Shown here: positions 1 to 8,108 of the stretch, piece by piece
How positions within the stretch are numbered: the first letter of the stretch is position 1
How the letters are laid out: each line of letters begins with the position of its first letter
NCBI RefSeq assembly: GCF_002289575.1
Contig: NZ_NTGA01000016.1
Span: 1 to 64,000 of the forward strand
Source of the DNA: Dietzia natronolimnaea
GTDB taxonomy: Bacteria; Actinomycetota; Actinomycetes; Mycobacteriales; Mycobacteriaceae
Direction of reading: 5' to 3'
Length of the DNA stretch: 64,000 nt
Program-made: the position numbers and the translations under genes
Notes under the pieces: generated by a model
Seen by the model: the letters and a program-made list of their open reading frames with translations, nothing else
Databases searched by the model: none
Told to the model about the DNA's origin: nothing

Positions 1-30
1 GGAAACCCTCCACGATTCGGGGGGAACCAC

Positions 31-63
31 ATCGGTGCGCGCTAGACGCCATGCCGGCGGGCG
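31..63. repeat. 33-bp direct repeat, left copy
   Basis: This stretch matches positions 1377-1409 at 29 of 33 bases, in the same orientation. It contains the 9-mer AGACGCCAT (44-52), which recurs at 1390-1398 and 38809-38817 and, inverted, at 38727-38735 and 38778-38786. The two 33-bp copies bracket the gene at 246-1202. The rest of 1-245 shows no other gene-like or structured feature. Confidence 0.75.
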
Positions 64-245
64 CCTGCGCCGCCTGCTACCGGAGCGGTCCGCCGACCCA
101 TTCCGAAAGCCCGGCCCCGCAGTCGCCCGGCCGGCCCGGCAGTCGCGGCAAGACCCTCCACACCCCGCGCCCCCTCCACAGCCGGGACGGATCACGCAGT
201 CCGACGCCGCAGAAGCCGGGCCGGCGAGACCGATACTGCGTGTCC

Positions 246-1202
246 ATGAGCACAGACCGACCTCGCCCACCCGTCATCACCTCGTCCGAACTACTCGCCC
301 GGGGTTACAGCCGCCGAGCGCGGGAGCACGCAGAGCGCACCGGACAGCTCTACCGTCTCCGTCACGGTGTCTACGTGCCCGCCGCCGACCTGCCCACCGG
401 TCCCGACGAGGCCGAAGCCATCCTCGAGATGCGCTCGCGCGCCTCTGCGAGGTTCATCAGCCCCGGCACGGTGATGTCGCATACTTCCGCGCTCGTGCTG
501 CACGGTCTGCCCGCCCAGGATCTGGACACTCGGCGGGTCACCACGACAAGGCACCGTCCGGGCAGCGGGAGCAGGCGGGGCGAGAGCGCGATCTGCCACA
601 GCCTGGATCTCGGTGACGCTGTGACGGAGCTCGATGGCATCCCGGTCACGACTCCGGCGCGGACGATCGTCGACGTGGCGCGGACGAGCCCGTTCACCGG
701 CGCCGTCTGCGCTGCCGACCAGGCTCTGCGTCACTCTCTGTGCACCCGGGCCGAACTGGCGGCCGAACTCGACGCCGCCGCCGGGAGAGTCGGCATCGCG
801 CGGGCCCGCGCAGTGGTGGCATTCGCGGACCCGGGTGCCCACTCGGTGCTCGAGTCACTGAGCCGGGTCGCCATCACCCGCGCCGGGCTCCCCATGCCCC
901 GGCTCCAGCATGAGTTCGTCCTCCCGGACGGCTCGCGGACCTTCGTCGACATGTACTGGAAGGAATGGGGACTCGTCGGGGAGGCGGACGGTTCGGGGAA
1001 GTACGGGATCGACGACGGCGAGGCGGGCGTCCGCCGGAAGCTACGCGATGAGAAGAATCGCCAGAACGAGATTGAAGCGCTGGGCAACATCTTCAGGAGA
1101 TGGCAATGGGAGGACTACCGGCGTGGCCGGATCGTGCCCCTCATCCGCGAGGCGATGAGACTCCAGGAGTCACTCGGCCGGGGGCCGCGCCGCGGGGCCT
1201 GA
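246..1202 (+). CDS. AbiEi-like / DUF559-like orphan protein
   Basis: A 318-residue protein of unknown exact function. The first ~60 residues resemble the winged-helix 'AbiEi antitoxin N-terminal' domain common in actinobacteria (pattern ERTGQLYRLRHGVYVP). The C-terminal third (HSVLESLSRVAI..., then FVDMYWKEWGLVGEADGSGKY-like spacing) resembles the DUF559/Vsr-like nuclease fold that follows this domain in many actinobacterial orphans. The frame is open back to 51, but the protein-like composition begins at ATG 246, so I place the start there; no clear ribosome site precedes it. No partner toxin gene lies beside it. It sits between two 33-bp direct repeats. The domain assignment is from pattern memory. 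A role in defence is only inferred, and biochemical activity is unknown. Confidence 0.7.
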   Translation: MSTDRPRPPVITSSELLARGYSRRAREHAERTGQLYRLRHGVYVPAADLPTGPDEAEAILEMRSRASARFISPGTVMSHTSALVLHGLPAQDLDTRRVTTTRHRPGSGSRRGESAICHSLDLGDAVTELDGIPVTTPARTIVDVARTSPFTGAVCAADQALRHSLCTRAELAAELDAAAGRVGIARARAVVAFADPGAHSVLESLSRVAITRAGLPMPRLQHEFVLPDGSRTFVDMYWKEWGLVGEADGSGKYGIDDGEAGVRRKLRDEKNRQNEIEALGNIFRRWQWEDYRRGRIVPLIREAMRLQESLGRGPRRGA

Positions 1203-1287
1203 GGGCGATTGCAGTATGCGTACCGTCGACCACTCGGGGAAGATCGCCGGCCACAACACTCGCCGGCCCGTGCAGGCGCTGATGCGC

Positions 1288-1327
1288 CTGGCGTCTCGCG
1301 CACGCATCTGGCGTCTCGCTCGCGCGC
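1288..1327. repeat. 20-bp tandem direct repeat pair
   Basis: Two consecutive units begin CTGGCGTCTCGC at 1288 and 1308. The core TGGCGTCT is the inverse complement of AGACGCCA in the 33-bp repeat at 1377-1409, so the 1203-1436 intergenic stretch is partly palindromic. No gene is supported in it. Confidence 0.65.
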
Positions 1328-1376
1328 ATGCCCATCTGTACCGCAGCCGCCCGTCGCGAGGGCGTCCCGCCTGCGC

Positions 1377-1409
1377 ATCGGTGCGCGCCAGACGCCATGG
1401 CGGCAAGCG
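1377..1409. repeat. 33-bp direct repeat, right copy
   Basis: Right-hand partner of the repeat at 31-63 (29 of 33 identical, same orientation). It lies between the orphan gene ending at 1202 and the 3' end of menC at 1437. Confidence 0.75.
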
Positions 1410-1436
1410 GCTCGGGACAAGCGCGGGGGTGGCAGC

Positions 1437-2588
1437 TCAGAGCAGGGCGTGGCAGCGGCGGATCCGCTCCAGCCACCAGTCCCGGCGGTCGGCGCTCGCT
1501 CGCAGGCCCTCCAGCCTCGCCGGGTCCGGGGCCACCGCTGCCACCGGGAGATGGCCGTCGACCAGCGAGAACACGCCGGGCTCCACCACGTCCTCCACGA
1601 AGAACCCGCCGGTAGCCAGTCCGGCGGCGGGGAGGTCATCGTCGCCTGCTGCTCCGCCGCCCGCTGCTCCGCCGCCCGCCGCTCCGTCGCCCGCCGTTCC
1701 GCCGCCTCCCGCTCGGCCAGCCCCGGAGCGGACACCCGGGAGCGCCGCGGCCGCAGCGACCCCGGCCGCGACCCCCACCGCCGAGTCCAGCGCGCTCGAG
1801 ACGGTGACGGGCACACCCAGTTCCGCGGCCACGGCGAGGAGTCTGCGGGGCCCGCCCAGTGGGGCGACCTTGACCACCGCGCGGTCGGCGCCGCCCGCCC
1901 TCACCACCCGGAGAGGGTCCTCGGCCCGGCGGATGGACTCGTCGGCGGCCACGTCCACGTGCACCCCGTCGGCGGCCAGACGCGCGCGCAGCTGCACCAA
2001 CTCATCGACGGTGGCGCACGGCTGCTCGACGTACTCCAGGCCCAGGCCGTCCAGGGCGACCGGCCCCGTGCCCGGAGCGCGCCGGGAGTCGACCGCTCGG
2101 ACCGCCTGGTCCAGGACCCGCACCGCGTGCGCGGCCTCCGCGACCGTCCATGCCCCGTTGGCGTCGACCCGGACACGGGCGTCGGGGCGGGCCTGCAGGA
2201 CCGCGGCGACCCGCGCGACGTCGTCGACGAGCTGCTGCCCCCTCTCGGCCACCTTGATCTTGACCGTGCCGCACCCGGGGAACCGCTCAAGGATTCCCGC
2301 CACCTCGCCCGCCGAGACCGCAGGGACCGTCGCGTTGACGGCAACCCGCGAGCGCAGCGCCAGCGGCGGGCCCTGCCACGCCATCTCCAGCGCGGAGCGC
2401 AGCCAGTGGGCGGCCTCGGGGTCCTCGTACTCCGGGAAGGGACCGAACTCGCCCCACCCGGCCGGACCCTCGACCAGTGCCACCTCGCGTTCGGTGACGC
2501 CGCGGAACCGGACCCGCATCGGCAGGGCCACCACGTGGACGCGGGCGAGCAGATCGTCGATCGACTCGGGGCCCGGTACGGATGTCAT
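1437..2588 (-). CDS. menC: o-succinylbenzoate synthase MenC
   Basis: Enolase-superfamily enzyme that dehydrates SHCHC to o-succinylbenzoate in menaquinone synthesis. The 383 residues carry the expected catalytic layout: a KIK pair at 110-112, metal ligands D142 (VDANG), E188 (VEQP) and D216 (AADES), the second lysine K240, and SSALDS at 264-269. Residues ~288-316 are an unusual Gly/Ala tract (repeated GAAGG), which looks like a local repeat expansion in a loop. The ATG at 2588 is only 23 bp from the divergent menB start, so the two promoters must overlap the neighbouring coding regions or be very compact. The assignment is firm; only the Gly/Ala insertion is odd. Confidence 0.93.
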   Translation of the reverse strand: MTSVPGPESIDDLLARVHVVALPMRVRFRGVTEREVALVEGPAGWGEFGPFPEYEDPEAAHWLRSALEMAWQGPPLALRSRVAVNATVPAVSAGEVAGILERFPGCGTVKIKVAERGQQLVDDVARVAAVLQARPDARVRVDANGAWTVAEAAHAVRVLDQAVRAVDSRRAPGTGPVALDGLGLEYVEQPCATVDELVQLRARLAADGVHVDVAADESIRRAEDPLRVVRAGGADRAVVKVAPLGGPRRLLAVAAELGVPVTVSSALDSAVGVAAGVAAAAALPGVRSGAGRAGGGGTAGDGAAGGGAAGGGAAGDDDLPAAGLATGGFFVEDVVEPGVFSLVDGHLPVAAVAPDPARLEGLRASADRRDWWLERIRRCHALL

Positions 2589-2611
2589 GGCTCCACGCTA
2601 ACGTCGAACCC

Positions 2612-3595
2612 ATGACCGAGAGCAGCGCAGCGCAGGGCGAGACCGCGAACCCGTTCGATCCGTCGCAGTGGCGGGAGGTCGAGGGCTTCCGGGGCGGCAA
2701 GGACCTGACGGACCTGACCTACCATCGCCACGTCGGCGAGAGCCGGGCCGACGGGATCGTGCGGATCGCCTTCGACCGCCCCGAGGTGCGCAACGCCTTC
2801 CGTCCGCACACCGTGGACGAGCTGTACCGGGTGTTCGACCACGCCCGCCGCTCCCCCGATGTGGGCACCGTGCTGTTCACCGGCAACGGACCGAGTGCCA
2901 AGGACGGCGGCTGGGCGTTCTGCTCGGGCGGGGACCAGCGCATCCGTGGGCGGTCCGGGTACCAGTACTCCACCGAGCACGACTCGGACGTGGCCGGCGC
3001 GACGGCCGACAAGGTCGACGAGGCGCGGGTGAAGGCCGAGGGCGGGCGGCTGCACATCCTCGAGGTGCAGCGGCTGATCCGTACCATGCCCAAGGTCGTG
3101 ATCTGCCTGGTCAACGGATGGGCGGCGGGCGGCGGGCACTCGCTGCACGTGGTGAGCGACCTGACCCTGGCCAGCCGCGAGCACGCCCGGTTCAAGCAGA
3201 CCGACGCCGACGTGGGGTCCTTCGACGCCGGGTACGGCAGCGCGTACCTGGCCAAGCAGGTGGGCCAGAAGTTCGCGCGCGAGATCTTCTTCCTTGGTCA
3301 GGCCTACACAGCCGAGGAGATGTTCCAGATGGGCGCCGTGAACCGGGTCGTGGACCACGCCGAGCTCGAGAACACCGCGATCGAGTGGGCGCGGCAGATC
3401 AACGGAAAGTCGCCCACCGCGCAGCGGATGCTCAAGTTCGCGTTCAACCTCACCGACGACGGCCTCATGGGCCAGCAGGTGTTCGCCGGCGAGGCCACGC
3501 GTCTGGCGTACATGACCGATGAGGCCGTCGAGGGCCGGGACGCGTTCCTGGAGAAGCGCGCCCCGGACTGGGACGACTTCCCCTACTACTACTGA
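2612..3595 (+). CDS. menB: 1,4-dihydroxy-2-naphthoyl-CoA synthase MenB
   Basis: Crotonase-family enzyme that closes the second ring of the naphthoquinone from o-succinylbenzoyl-CoA. The 327-residue length fits actinobacterial MenB. Diagnostic features are the oxyanion-hole segment SGGDQRIRG, the GWAAGGGHSLH motif and the MenB-specific FDAGYGSAYLAKQVG segment. The frame is open slightly upstream, but ATG 2612 gives the typical N-terminus (TESSAAQGETANPFDP). It is followed after 20 bp by menE and then by overlapping menA, so menB-menE-menA is likely one transcript. Confidence 0.95.
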   Translation: MTESSAAQGETANPFDPSQWREVEGFRGGKDLTDLTYHRHVGESRADGIVRIAFDRPEVRNAFRPHTVDELYRVFDHARRSPDVGTVLFTGNGPSAKDGGWAFCSGGDQRIRGRSGYQYSTEHDSDVAGATADKVDEARVKAEGGRLHILEVQRLIRTMPKVVICLVNGWAAGGGHSLHVVSDLTLASREHARFKQTDADVGSFDAGYGSAYLAKQVGQKFAREIFFLGQAYTAEEMFQMGAVNRVVDHAELENTAIEWARQINGKSPTAQRMLKFAFNLTDDGLMGQQVFAGEATRLAYMTDEAVEGRDAFLEKRAPDWDDFPYYY

Positions 3596-3615
3596 TCAGA
3601 GAACCGAACCGGTCC

Positions 3616-4833
3616 ATGCCCGCCACCCGCGACCTGCGCGTTGTGCCCGTCCCCGGCGGCACGGCGGTGGCCGAGCTGTACCCCGAGTTGGAGCAGCTGC
3701 TCGACGACCGCGGCCCGGCCCTGCTGCCTGTCCCGGCCGATGATCCCGTGCGCACGCGCCTGCTCTCGGACGCCATGCGGCCCGGTGACCCCGTCGACGA
3801 CCGCACCGCGCTGGTGGTGAGCACCTCGGGCTCGACGGGCACTCCCAAGGGGGCGATGCTCTCGGCCTCGGCGTTGGCCGCGTCAGCGTCCGCCACGGAT
3901 GCGTTCCTCGGCGGGCCGGGCCGCTGGCTGCTGGCACTTCCCGGGCACCACATCGCCGGCCTGCAGGTGATCCTGCGCAGCCTGCGAGCCGGTCTGGAGC
4001 CGGTGGTGATGGATGTGACCGGGGGATTCGATCCGGCATCCCTCCCGGACGCGGTGGACGCCTGCCGGGCGGGCGCCAGCACCGGGTCGGGCGTTGGCGG
4101 CGGTCCCACCCGCGCCTACACCTCCCTCGTCCCCGGCCAGCTGGCCAAAGTCCTCGACGACGGCCCGCCCGAGGCCGTGACCGCCCTGGCCTCACTCGAC
4201 GCCGTGTTGCTGGGCGGAGCAGCGGCCGCCCCGGAGCTGCTCGCCCGCGCCGCCGCCGCCGGCATCCGGGTGGTCCGGACCTACGGCATGAGCGAGACCG
4301 CGGGCGGATGTGTGTACGACGGCGAACCGCTCCCCGGGGTGACGGTGGAGATCGACGATGACGACGGTGGCCGCGTCTGGCTATCCGGCCCGCAGGTGGC
4401 CCTGGGGTACCGCAACGCACCCGGTCACCCGGCGTTCGCCCGCGCAGGATGGTTCCGGACCGACGACGCCGGACGGGTCGGTGAGGACGGCAGGCTCCGG
4501 ATCCTGGGCAGACTCGACGAGGCGCTGAGCGTCGGCGGGCTCACGCTCCTGCCGCAGGCGGTCGAGGACTCGCTCCGTCAGCACGCCGCGGTGGTCGACG
4601 TCGTCGTCGTCGGGATCCCGGATGCCCGCCTCGGCACCCGGCCCGTCGCGGCGGTCACCCTGCGGACCGCGGTCACCTCGGACGAGCTCCGCTCCCACGT
4701 GACCTCTTTGCTCGGGGCCCACGCGGCGCCCGCCGCGGTGGCCGTCGTGGACGCACTTCCCCTGTTGCCGGGCGGCAAGATCGACCGGCGGACCGTCGCG
4801 GCGCGGTTCGTCGATGGGACAATCGGAGGATGA
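3616..4833 (+). CDS. menE: o-succinylbenzoate-CoA ligase MenE
   Basis: Adenylate-forming ligase that activates o-succinylbenzoate with ATP and CoA, feeding MenB. The 405 residues are short, as in mycobacterial MenE. The A3 phosphate loop [11 protein letters not shown] is at 69-79; [11 protein letters not shown] (A5), FRTDDAGRV and [11 protein letters not shown] (A7-A8) follow, and LPGGKIDRR near the C-terminus carries the A10 lysine. The stop codon overlaps the menA start by 4 bp (ATGA at 4830-4833), implying translational coupling. Confidence 0.93.
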   Translation: MPATRDLRVVPVPGGTAVAELYPELEQLLDDRGPALLPVPADDPVRTRLLSDAMRPGDPVDDRTALVVSTSGSTGTPKGAMLSASALAASASATDAFLGGPGRWLLALPGHHIAGLQVILRSLRAGLEPVVMDVTGGFDPASLPDAVDACRAGASTGSGVGGGPTRAYTSLVPGQLAKVLDDGPPEAVTALASLDAVLLGGAAAAPELLARAAAAGIRVVRTYGMSETAGGCVYDGEPLPGVTVEIDDDDGGRVWLSGPQVALGYRNAPGHPAFARAGWFRTDDAGRVGEDGRLRILGRLDEALSVGGLTLLPQAVEDSLRQHAAVVDVVVVGIPDARLGTRPVAAVTLRTAVTSDELRSHVTSLLGAHAAPAAVAVVDALPLLPGGKIDRRTVAARFVDGTIGG

Positions 4834-5807
4834 CCCGCGAGACCGACTTCTCCGATGCCGCCGAGCGCCCCGAGGACCCCGAGCACCCCGAGCACCCCGA
4901 GCACCCCGAGTATCCCGCCAGGCCCGCCGGCGCCTCCCTGTCCGACTGGCTCCAGGGGGCCCGACCACGGACGTGGCCCAACGCGTTCGCCCCGGTCCTG
5001 GTGGGTTCGGCGGCCGCGGCGCTGGCCGGAGGCTTCGTCTGGTGGAAGGCGCTACTCGCACTGGTGGTGGCGTGGTCGTTCATCGTGGGCGTCAACTACG
5101 CCAACGACTACTCCGACGGCATCCGCGGAACAGACGACGACCGCGTGGGCCCGCTGCGTCTCGTGGGGTCGGGACTCGCCCGCACCCAGGCGGTGAAGTG
5201 GGCGGCGTTCGCGTTCCTCGGTCTGGGCGGTCTGGCCGGGGTGGCGCTCAGCGTCACCTCGGCGCCGTGGCTGATCGCCGTGGGCCTGCTGTGCATCCTC
5301 GCCGCCTGGTTCTACACGGGCGGCAGGACCCCCTACGGGTACCGCGGGCTCGGCGAGGTGGCGGTGTTCGTGTTCTTCGGCCTGGTGGCCGTGACCGGCA
5401 CCCAGTTCACCCAGCTCGGGTCCGTCACCTGGTACGCGCTCGTCGCGGCGGTGGCCGTGGGCAGCTTCTCCTGCGCGGTCAACCTCACCAACAATCTGCG
5501 GGACATCCCGTCCGACACCGAGGCGGGCAAGATCACGCTGGCCGTCCGGCTGGGCGACTCACGAACCCGGGGCCTGCACGCCGTCCTGGAGTTGCTGGTG
5601 CCGCTCCTGGCCACGCTGGCGCTGATCCCGGCGACGCCGTGGGCGCTGCTGGGTCTGTTGGCGATGCCGGTCGCGTGGAAGGCCAACGCGCCGGTCCGGG
5701 CGCGCGCCACGGGCGCCGGGCTCATCCCCGCGCTCACGGTGGCCGGGATGGCCATGCTCGCCTGGAGCGTCCTGGTCAGCGCCGGGATGCTGATCGCCTC
5801 CCTATAG
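4830..5807 (+). CDS. menA: 1,4-dihydroxy-2-naphthoate polyprenyltransferase MenA
   Basis: UbiA-family integral membrane enzyme that attaches the isoprenoid tail to 1,4-dihydroxy-2-naphthoate. The two aspartate-rich motifs are visible: [14 protein letters not shown] early, and [14 protein letters not shown] later. Multiple hydrophobic helices follow the first motif. The N-terminus has a tandem His-Pro-Glu run ([13 protein letters not shown]), which is not part of the enzyme fold and looks like slippage expansion. The gene ends 2 bp before the convergent gene at 5810, with no clear terminator between them. Confidence 0.94.
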   Translation: MTRETDFSDAAERPEDPEHPEHPEHPEYPARPAGASLSDWLQGARPRTWPNAFAPVLVGSAAAALAGGFVWWKALLALVVAWSFIVGVNYANDYSDGIRGTDDDRVGPLRLVGSGLARTQAVKWAAFAFLGLGGLAGVALSVTSAPWLIAVGLLCILAAWFYTGGRTPYGYRGLGEVAVFVFFGLVAVTGTQFTQLGSVTWYALVAAVAVGSFSCAVNLTNNLRDIPSDTEAGKITLAVRLGDSRTRGLHAVLELLVPLLATLALIPATPWALLGLLAMPVAWKANAPVRARATGAGLIPALTVAGMAMLAWSVLVSAGMLIASL

Positions 5808-5809
5808 CA

Positions 5810-6415
5810 CTACTTGCCGAGCGACCCCTCGGGCACGGCGTCCCAGGCCGCCCGGATACCGTCGTTGATCGCCAGCGCGGCTCCTCGGAGAGCGTCCCTC
5901 ACCTCGATCGGCAGCGGGAGCGCGTCGATATCGGCAATGGCGATGGTGCCGGGCGCAGGCGGTGCCGCGGGGGCCGGGGCAGGGGCGGGCGGCGCCACGG
6001 GGGCGGGTGCCGGAGCCGGCGCTCCCCCGCCTGCACGTCCGGTGATGGTGACGGTGGTCGTCTCGGTCCGCACGGGGATGCCGCCGATGTAGGCGGTCGC
6101 CACGGGCCGGTACACACCCGGGGTGGTCGGCACCCCCTGGATGGCGGTGGTCCGCGGGTTGTAGGTCAGCCCTGGCGGCAGACCCTGGAACTGCAGTGTC
6201 GCGCCGGGCGGGAGAGTCACCTGATCGCTGACGCGGTTCTCCATGTAGACGCCCACCGGGAAGCTCAGCGACGGCAACGCGGCCGGCGCAACCTCGGTGG
6301 CCTCGATCACGACGGGCGCGGCGTCAGGGGACTCCACCTGCCCCGACGCCACCCCGATCGCTGCCATGGCGGCCAGGGCGGCGGCGGAGGCGATGACGGG
6401 ACGGGTGAGGTGCAT
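5810..6415 (-). CDS. secreted Ig-like protein A, Pro/Ala-rich
   Basis: A 201-residue predicted exported protein. ATG 6415 is preceded by GGAAGG and starts a signal-peptide-like segment (MHLTRPVIASAAALAAMAAIG) that an upstream extension would bury. The middle holds a 'putative Ig' style motif, LQFQGLPPGLTYNPRTTAI followed by GVPTTPGVYRPVATAY. A Pro/Ala linker (PAPAPAPVAPP) then leads to a short amphipathic tail. It is the first of four neighbouring secreted-protein genes on this strand (5.8-10.05 kb). No enzymatic motif is seen. A surface or matrix role is inferred only. Confidence 0.75.
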   Translation of the reverse strand: MHLTRPVIASAAALAAMAAIGVASGQVESPDAAPVVIEATEVAPAALPSLSFPVGVYMENRVSDQVTLPPGATLQFQGLPPGLTYNPRTTAIQGVPTTPGVYRPVATAYIGGIPVRTETTTVTITGRAGGGAPAPAPAPVAPPAPAPAPAAPPAPGTIAIADIDALPLPIEVRDALRGAALAINDGIRAAWDAVPEGSLGK

Positions 6416-6479
6416 GCGTGCCTTCCGGGGGTCGGGTCCGAGTGCGATCCAGGCCACCGTAACCCACGAATGCACGTCA

Positions 6480-6516
6480 CCCCGAGGCCTTCTCATCATA
6501 TGAGAGGGACTCGGGG
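6480..6516 (-). terminator. long hairpin terminator after secreted protein B
   Basis: A 16-bp stem (one G-A mismatch, one G-U) has arms CCCCGAG at 6480-6486 and CTCGGGG at 6510-6516, with the inner stem TCTCAT/ATGAGA closing a CAT loop. It lies 49 bp past the stop of the gene at 6565-7770 and before the next gene starts at 6415. It has no U-run, as is usual in actinobacteria. Confidence 0.75.
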
Positions 6517-6564
6517 TGGACGTGGTCACCGGCGGCCTGCGCGGCCGCCGGGAGTTCGTGGGTC

Positions 6565-7770
6565 TCAGCCGCGGCCGTTCGCGACCGTCGGACCCGGGGC
6601 CTGGACGGTGCTGGGCGCACCGGCCGCGACGGTGGGGGCGGTCGATCCGGCCGATCCACCACCGTTGCTCGAGCCCCCCGTGGATGTGCCCGGAAGCGCG
6701 GGGAGCAGCGAGGAGGTGCCCGGGGCGGAGGACCCGCCGCCCAGTGCCAGGCCGAGTCCGGCGAGGCCCAGCAGGGCGATCCCCGTGAAGGCGAGGCCGG
6801 GCGCGAGGGCCCCGAGGGACCCGGAGTCGACGGGCGAGGAAGAGCCGGGCACCTCGACCTGGCCGACGGTGTTCAGCCCACCGCCCGCGGTGAGGTCGCC
6901 TCCGGTGGTGGTCTCACCTTCCGTGGTCGACCCGGTCTGACCGCCGGTGTCGATCAGTGAGCCCAGCGGCCCCAGGCTCTCGGTGTCGATACCGCCGGTC
7001 ACCTCACCACCGGCCTGCCCGCCCGCGTTACCCGCCGACCCGAGCGGCGATCCGGCGTCGGGGGTGGTGTCGTCACCCGGGGCGCCACCGGCCAGGCTCC
7101 CCAGGTCGAGCTGCCCGTTGGCGTCGCTGCCGAGCGGCGCGGAAGGGGTCTGACCCGGGGCGTCGGGGGTCGTCCCGCCGGTGCCGAGCGATCCGGTGAC
7201 CATCTCGCCGGCGGACTCCCCTCCGAGCGAGGTCACGATGCTCACGACGGCGCCGAGGATGGCATCCGTGCCCGCGGAACCCGTGGTGATCTGCCCGCCG
7301 GCCTGGGCCTCGCCCCCGAGGCTGCCCTCGACGGCGGCGGCGGACCCGGCCTCGGCCCCGATCGGAGCGGTGCCGTCGGGGTTGTTGACGGTGAGGGTCA
7401 CGGGGATGGTGACCGGCTGGCCGCCGAGGGTGCCGACGACCGACACGGTGTAGACGCCCGCGGCCGCGGTGGTTCCGGAGATGACGCCGTCCGCGTAGGT
7501 CAGCCCCTCGGGCAGACCGTTGACCTCGGTGATGACGATGCCACTCCACTCGCCGGCCCCGACGAGACCCTGGAGATCGAACGAGTAGGAGGCGCCGGCG
7601 TTGAACGCCGGGGCCGAGACGGCGACGGTCTGGACGTCACCGCGGACCGTCGGGGCGTCGGGGGTGGCGACGACGACGCCGCCCACGAGGGCGACCGCGG
7701 CCGCGGCTGCGACGGGGGCGACGAGGCGACCCCGGACGATACGACGGGGGCGGGCGAGGCGAGCACGCAT
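6565..7770 (-). CDS. secreted Ig-like protein B with Gly/Ser-rich repeats and C-terminal membrane segment
   Basis: A 401-residue exported protein. ATG 7770 has GGAAGGA upstream. Arg-rich residues precede the hydrophobic signal segment (LVAPVAAAAAVALVGGVVVA). An Ig-like motif follows (VNGLPEGLTYADGVISGT, AAAGVYTVSVVG). The central ~180 residues are low complexity with recurring LGSL/GSLG-type units and many Gly, Thr and Ser. Near the C-terminus a ~20-residue hydrophobic stretch (LAFTGIALLGLAGLGLALGG) precedes a Gly/Ser/Thr tail, which looks like a membrane anchor. The layout suggests an envelope-attached protein with a flexible stalk. No LPXTG motif is visible in the canonical place. The function is unrecognised. 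Confidence 0.75.
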   Translation of the reverse strand: MRARLARPRRIVRGRLVAPVAAAAAVALVGGVVVATPDAPTVRGDVQTVAVSAPAFNAGASYSFDLQGLVGAGEWSGIVITEVNGLPEGLTYADGVISGTTAAAGVYTVSVVGTLGGQPVTIPVTLTVNNPDGTAPIGAEAGSAAAVEGSLGGEAQAGGQITTGSAGTDAILGAVVSIVTSLGGESAGEMVTGSLGTGGTTPDAPGQTPSAPLGSDANGQLDLGSLAGGAPGDDTTPDAGSPLGSAGNAGGQAGGEVTGGIDTESLGPLGSLIDTGGQTGSTTEGETTTGGDLTAGGGLNTVGQVEVPGSSSPVDSGSLGALAPGLAFTGIALLGLAGLGLALGGGSSAPGTSSLLPALPGTSTGGSSNGGGSAGSTAPTVAAGAPSTVQAPGPTVANGRG

Positions 7771-7883
7771 CGGCTGGTTCCTTCCGGAGGGGTTCGGATC
7801 GCTCACTCCCCGGATATGGGAGCGCAGACCATTACAAGAATCACTCTAACCCCGTACACATCAACTGTCTACTTCTGACTCAA

Positions 7884-7921
7884 TAGTCACAGAATTCTCC
7901 TGAGTCTCACTAGTCACACAC
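7884..7921 (-). promoter_or_regulatory. MtrA-like direct repeats upstream of secreted protein B
   Basis: GTCTCACTA at 7904-7912 is followed directly by GTCACACAC at 7913-7921, and a further GTCACA lies at 7886-7891. This 9-bp spacing of GTCACAnnn units resembles the published MtrA motif of mycobacteria (GTCACAgcg direct repeats). It sits 114-151 bp upstream of the ATG at 7770, in the least GC-rich part of the 7771-8108 gap. The identity of the regulator is inferred. Confidence 0.4.
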
Positions 7922-8041
7922 CCAGTGGGGTATTCACTCGCGGATGGGTCCGAACTTATCGCCGCGCCGCCACCAACTCCCCGCTCAGCCCGGACCCCCC
8001 GCTCAACCCACGACATGACCGCCCAGGCCACGACAATGACC

Positions 8042-8073
8042 GCGGCCCGGCCCCCTGAAGGGGACCGGGCCGC
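8042..8073 (-). terminator. hairpin terminator after secreted protein C
   Basis: Nine-base arms GCGGCCCGG (8042-8050) and CCGGGCCGC (8065-8073) continue, after one mismatch, into CCCC/GGGG around a TGAA loop. It lies 36 bp beyond the stop of the gene at 8109-8882. Together with the repeats at 7884-7921 it accounts for the 338-bp gap 7771-8108. Confidence 0.8.
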
Positions 8074-8108
8074 AGGCTCGGGGTTCTGGACCGGAAGAAA
8101 GTCGCCGC

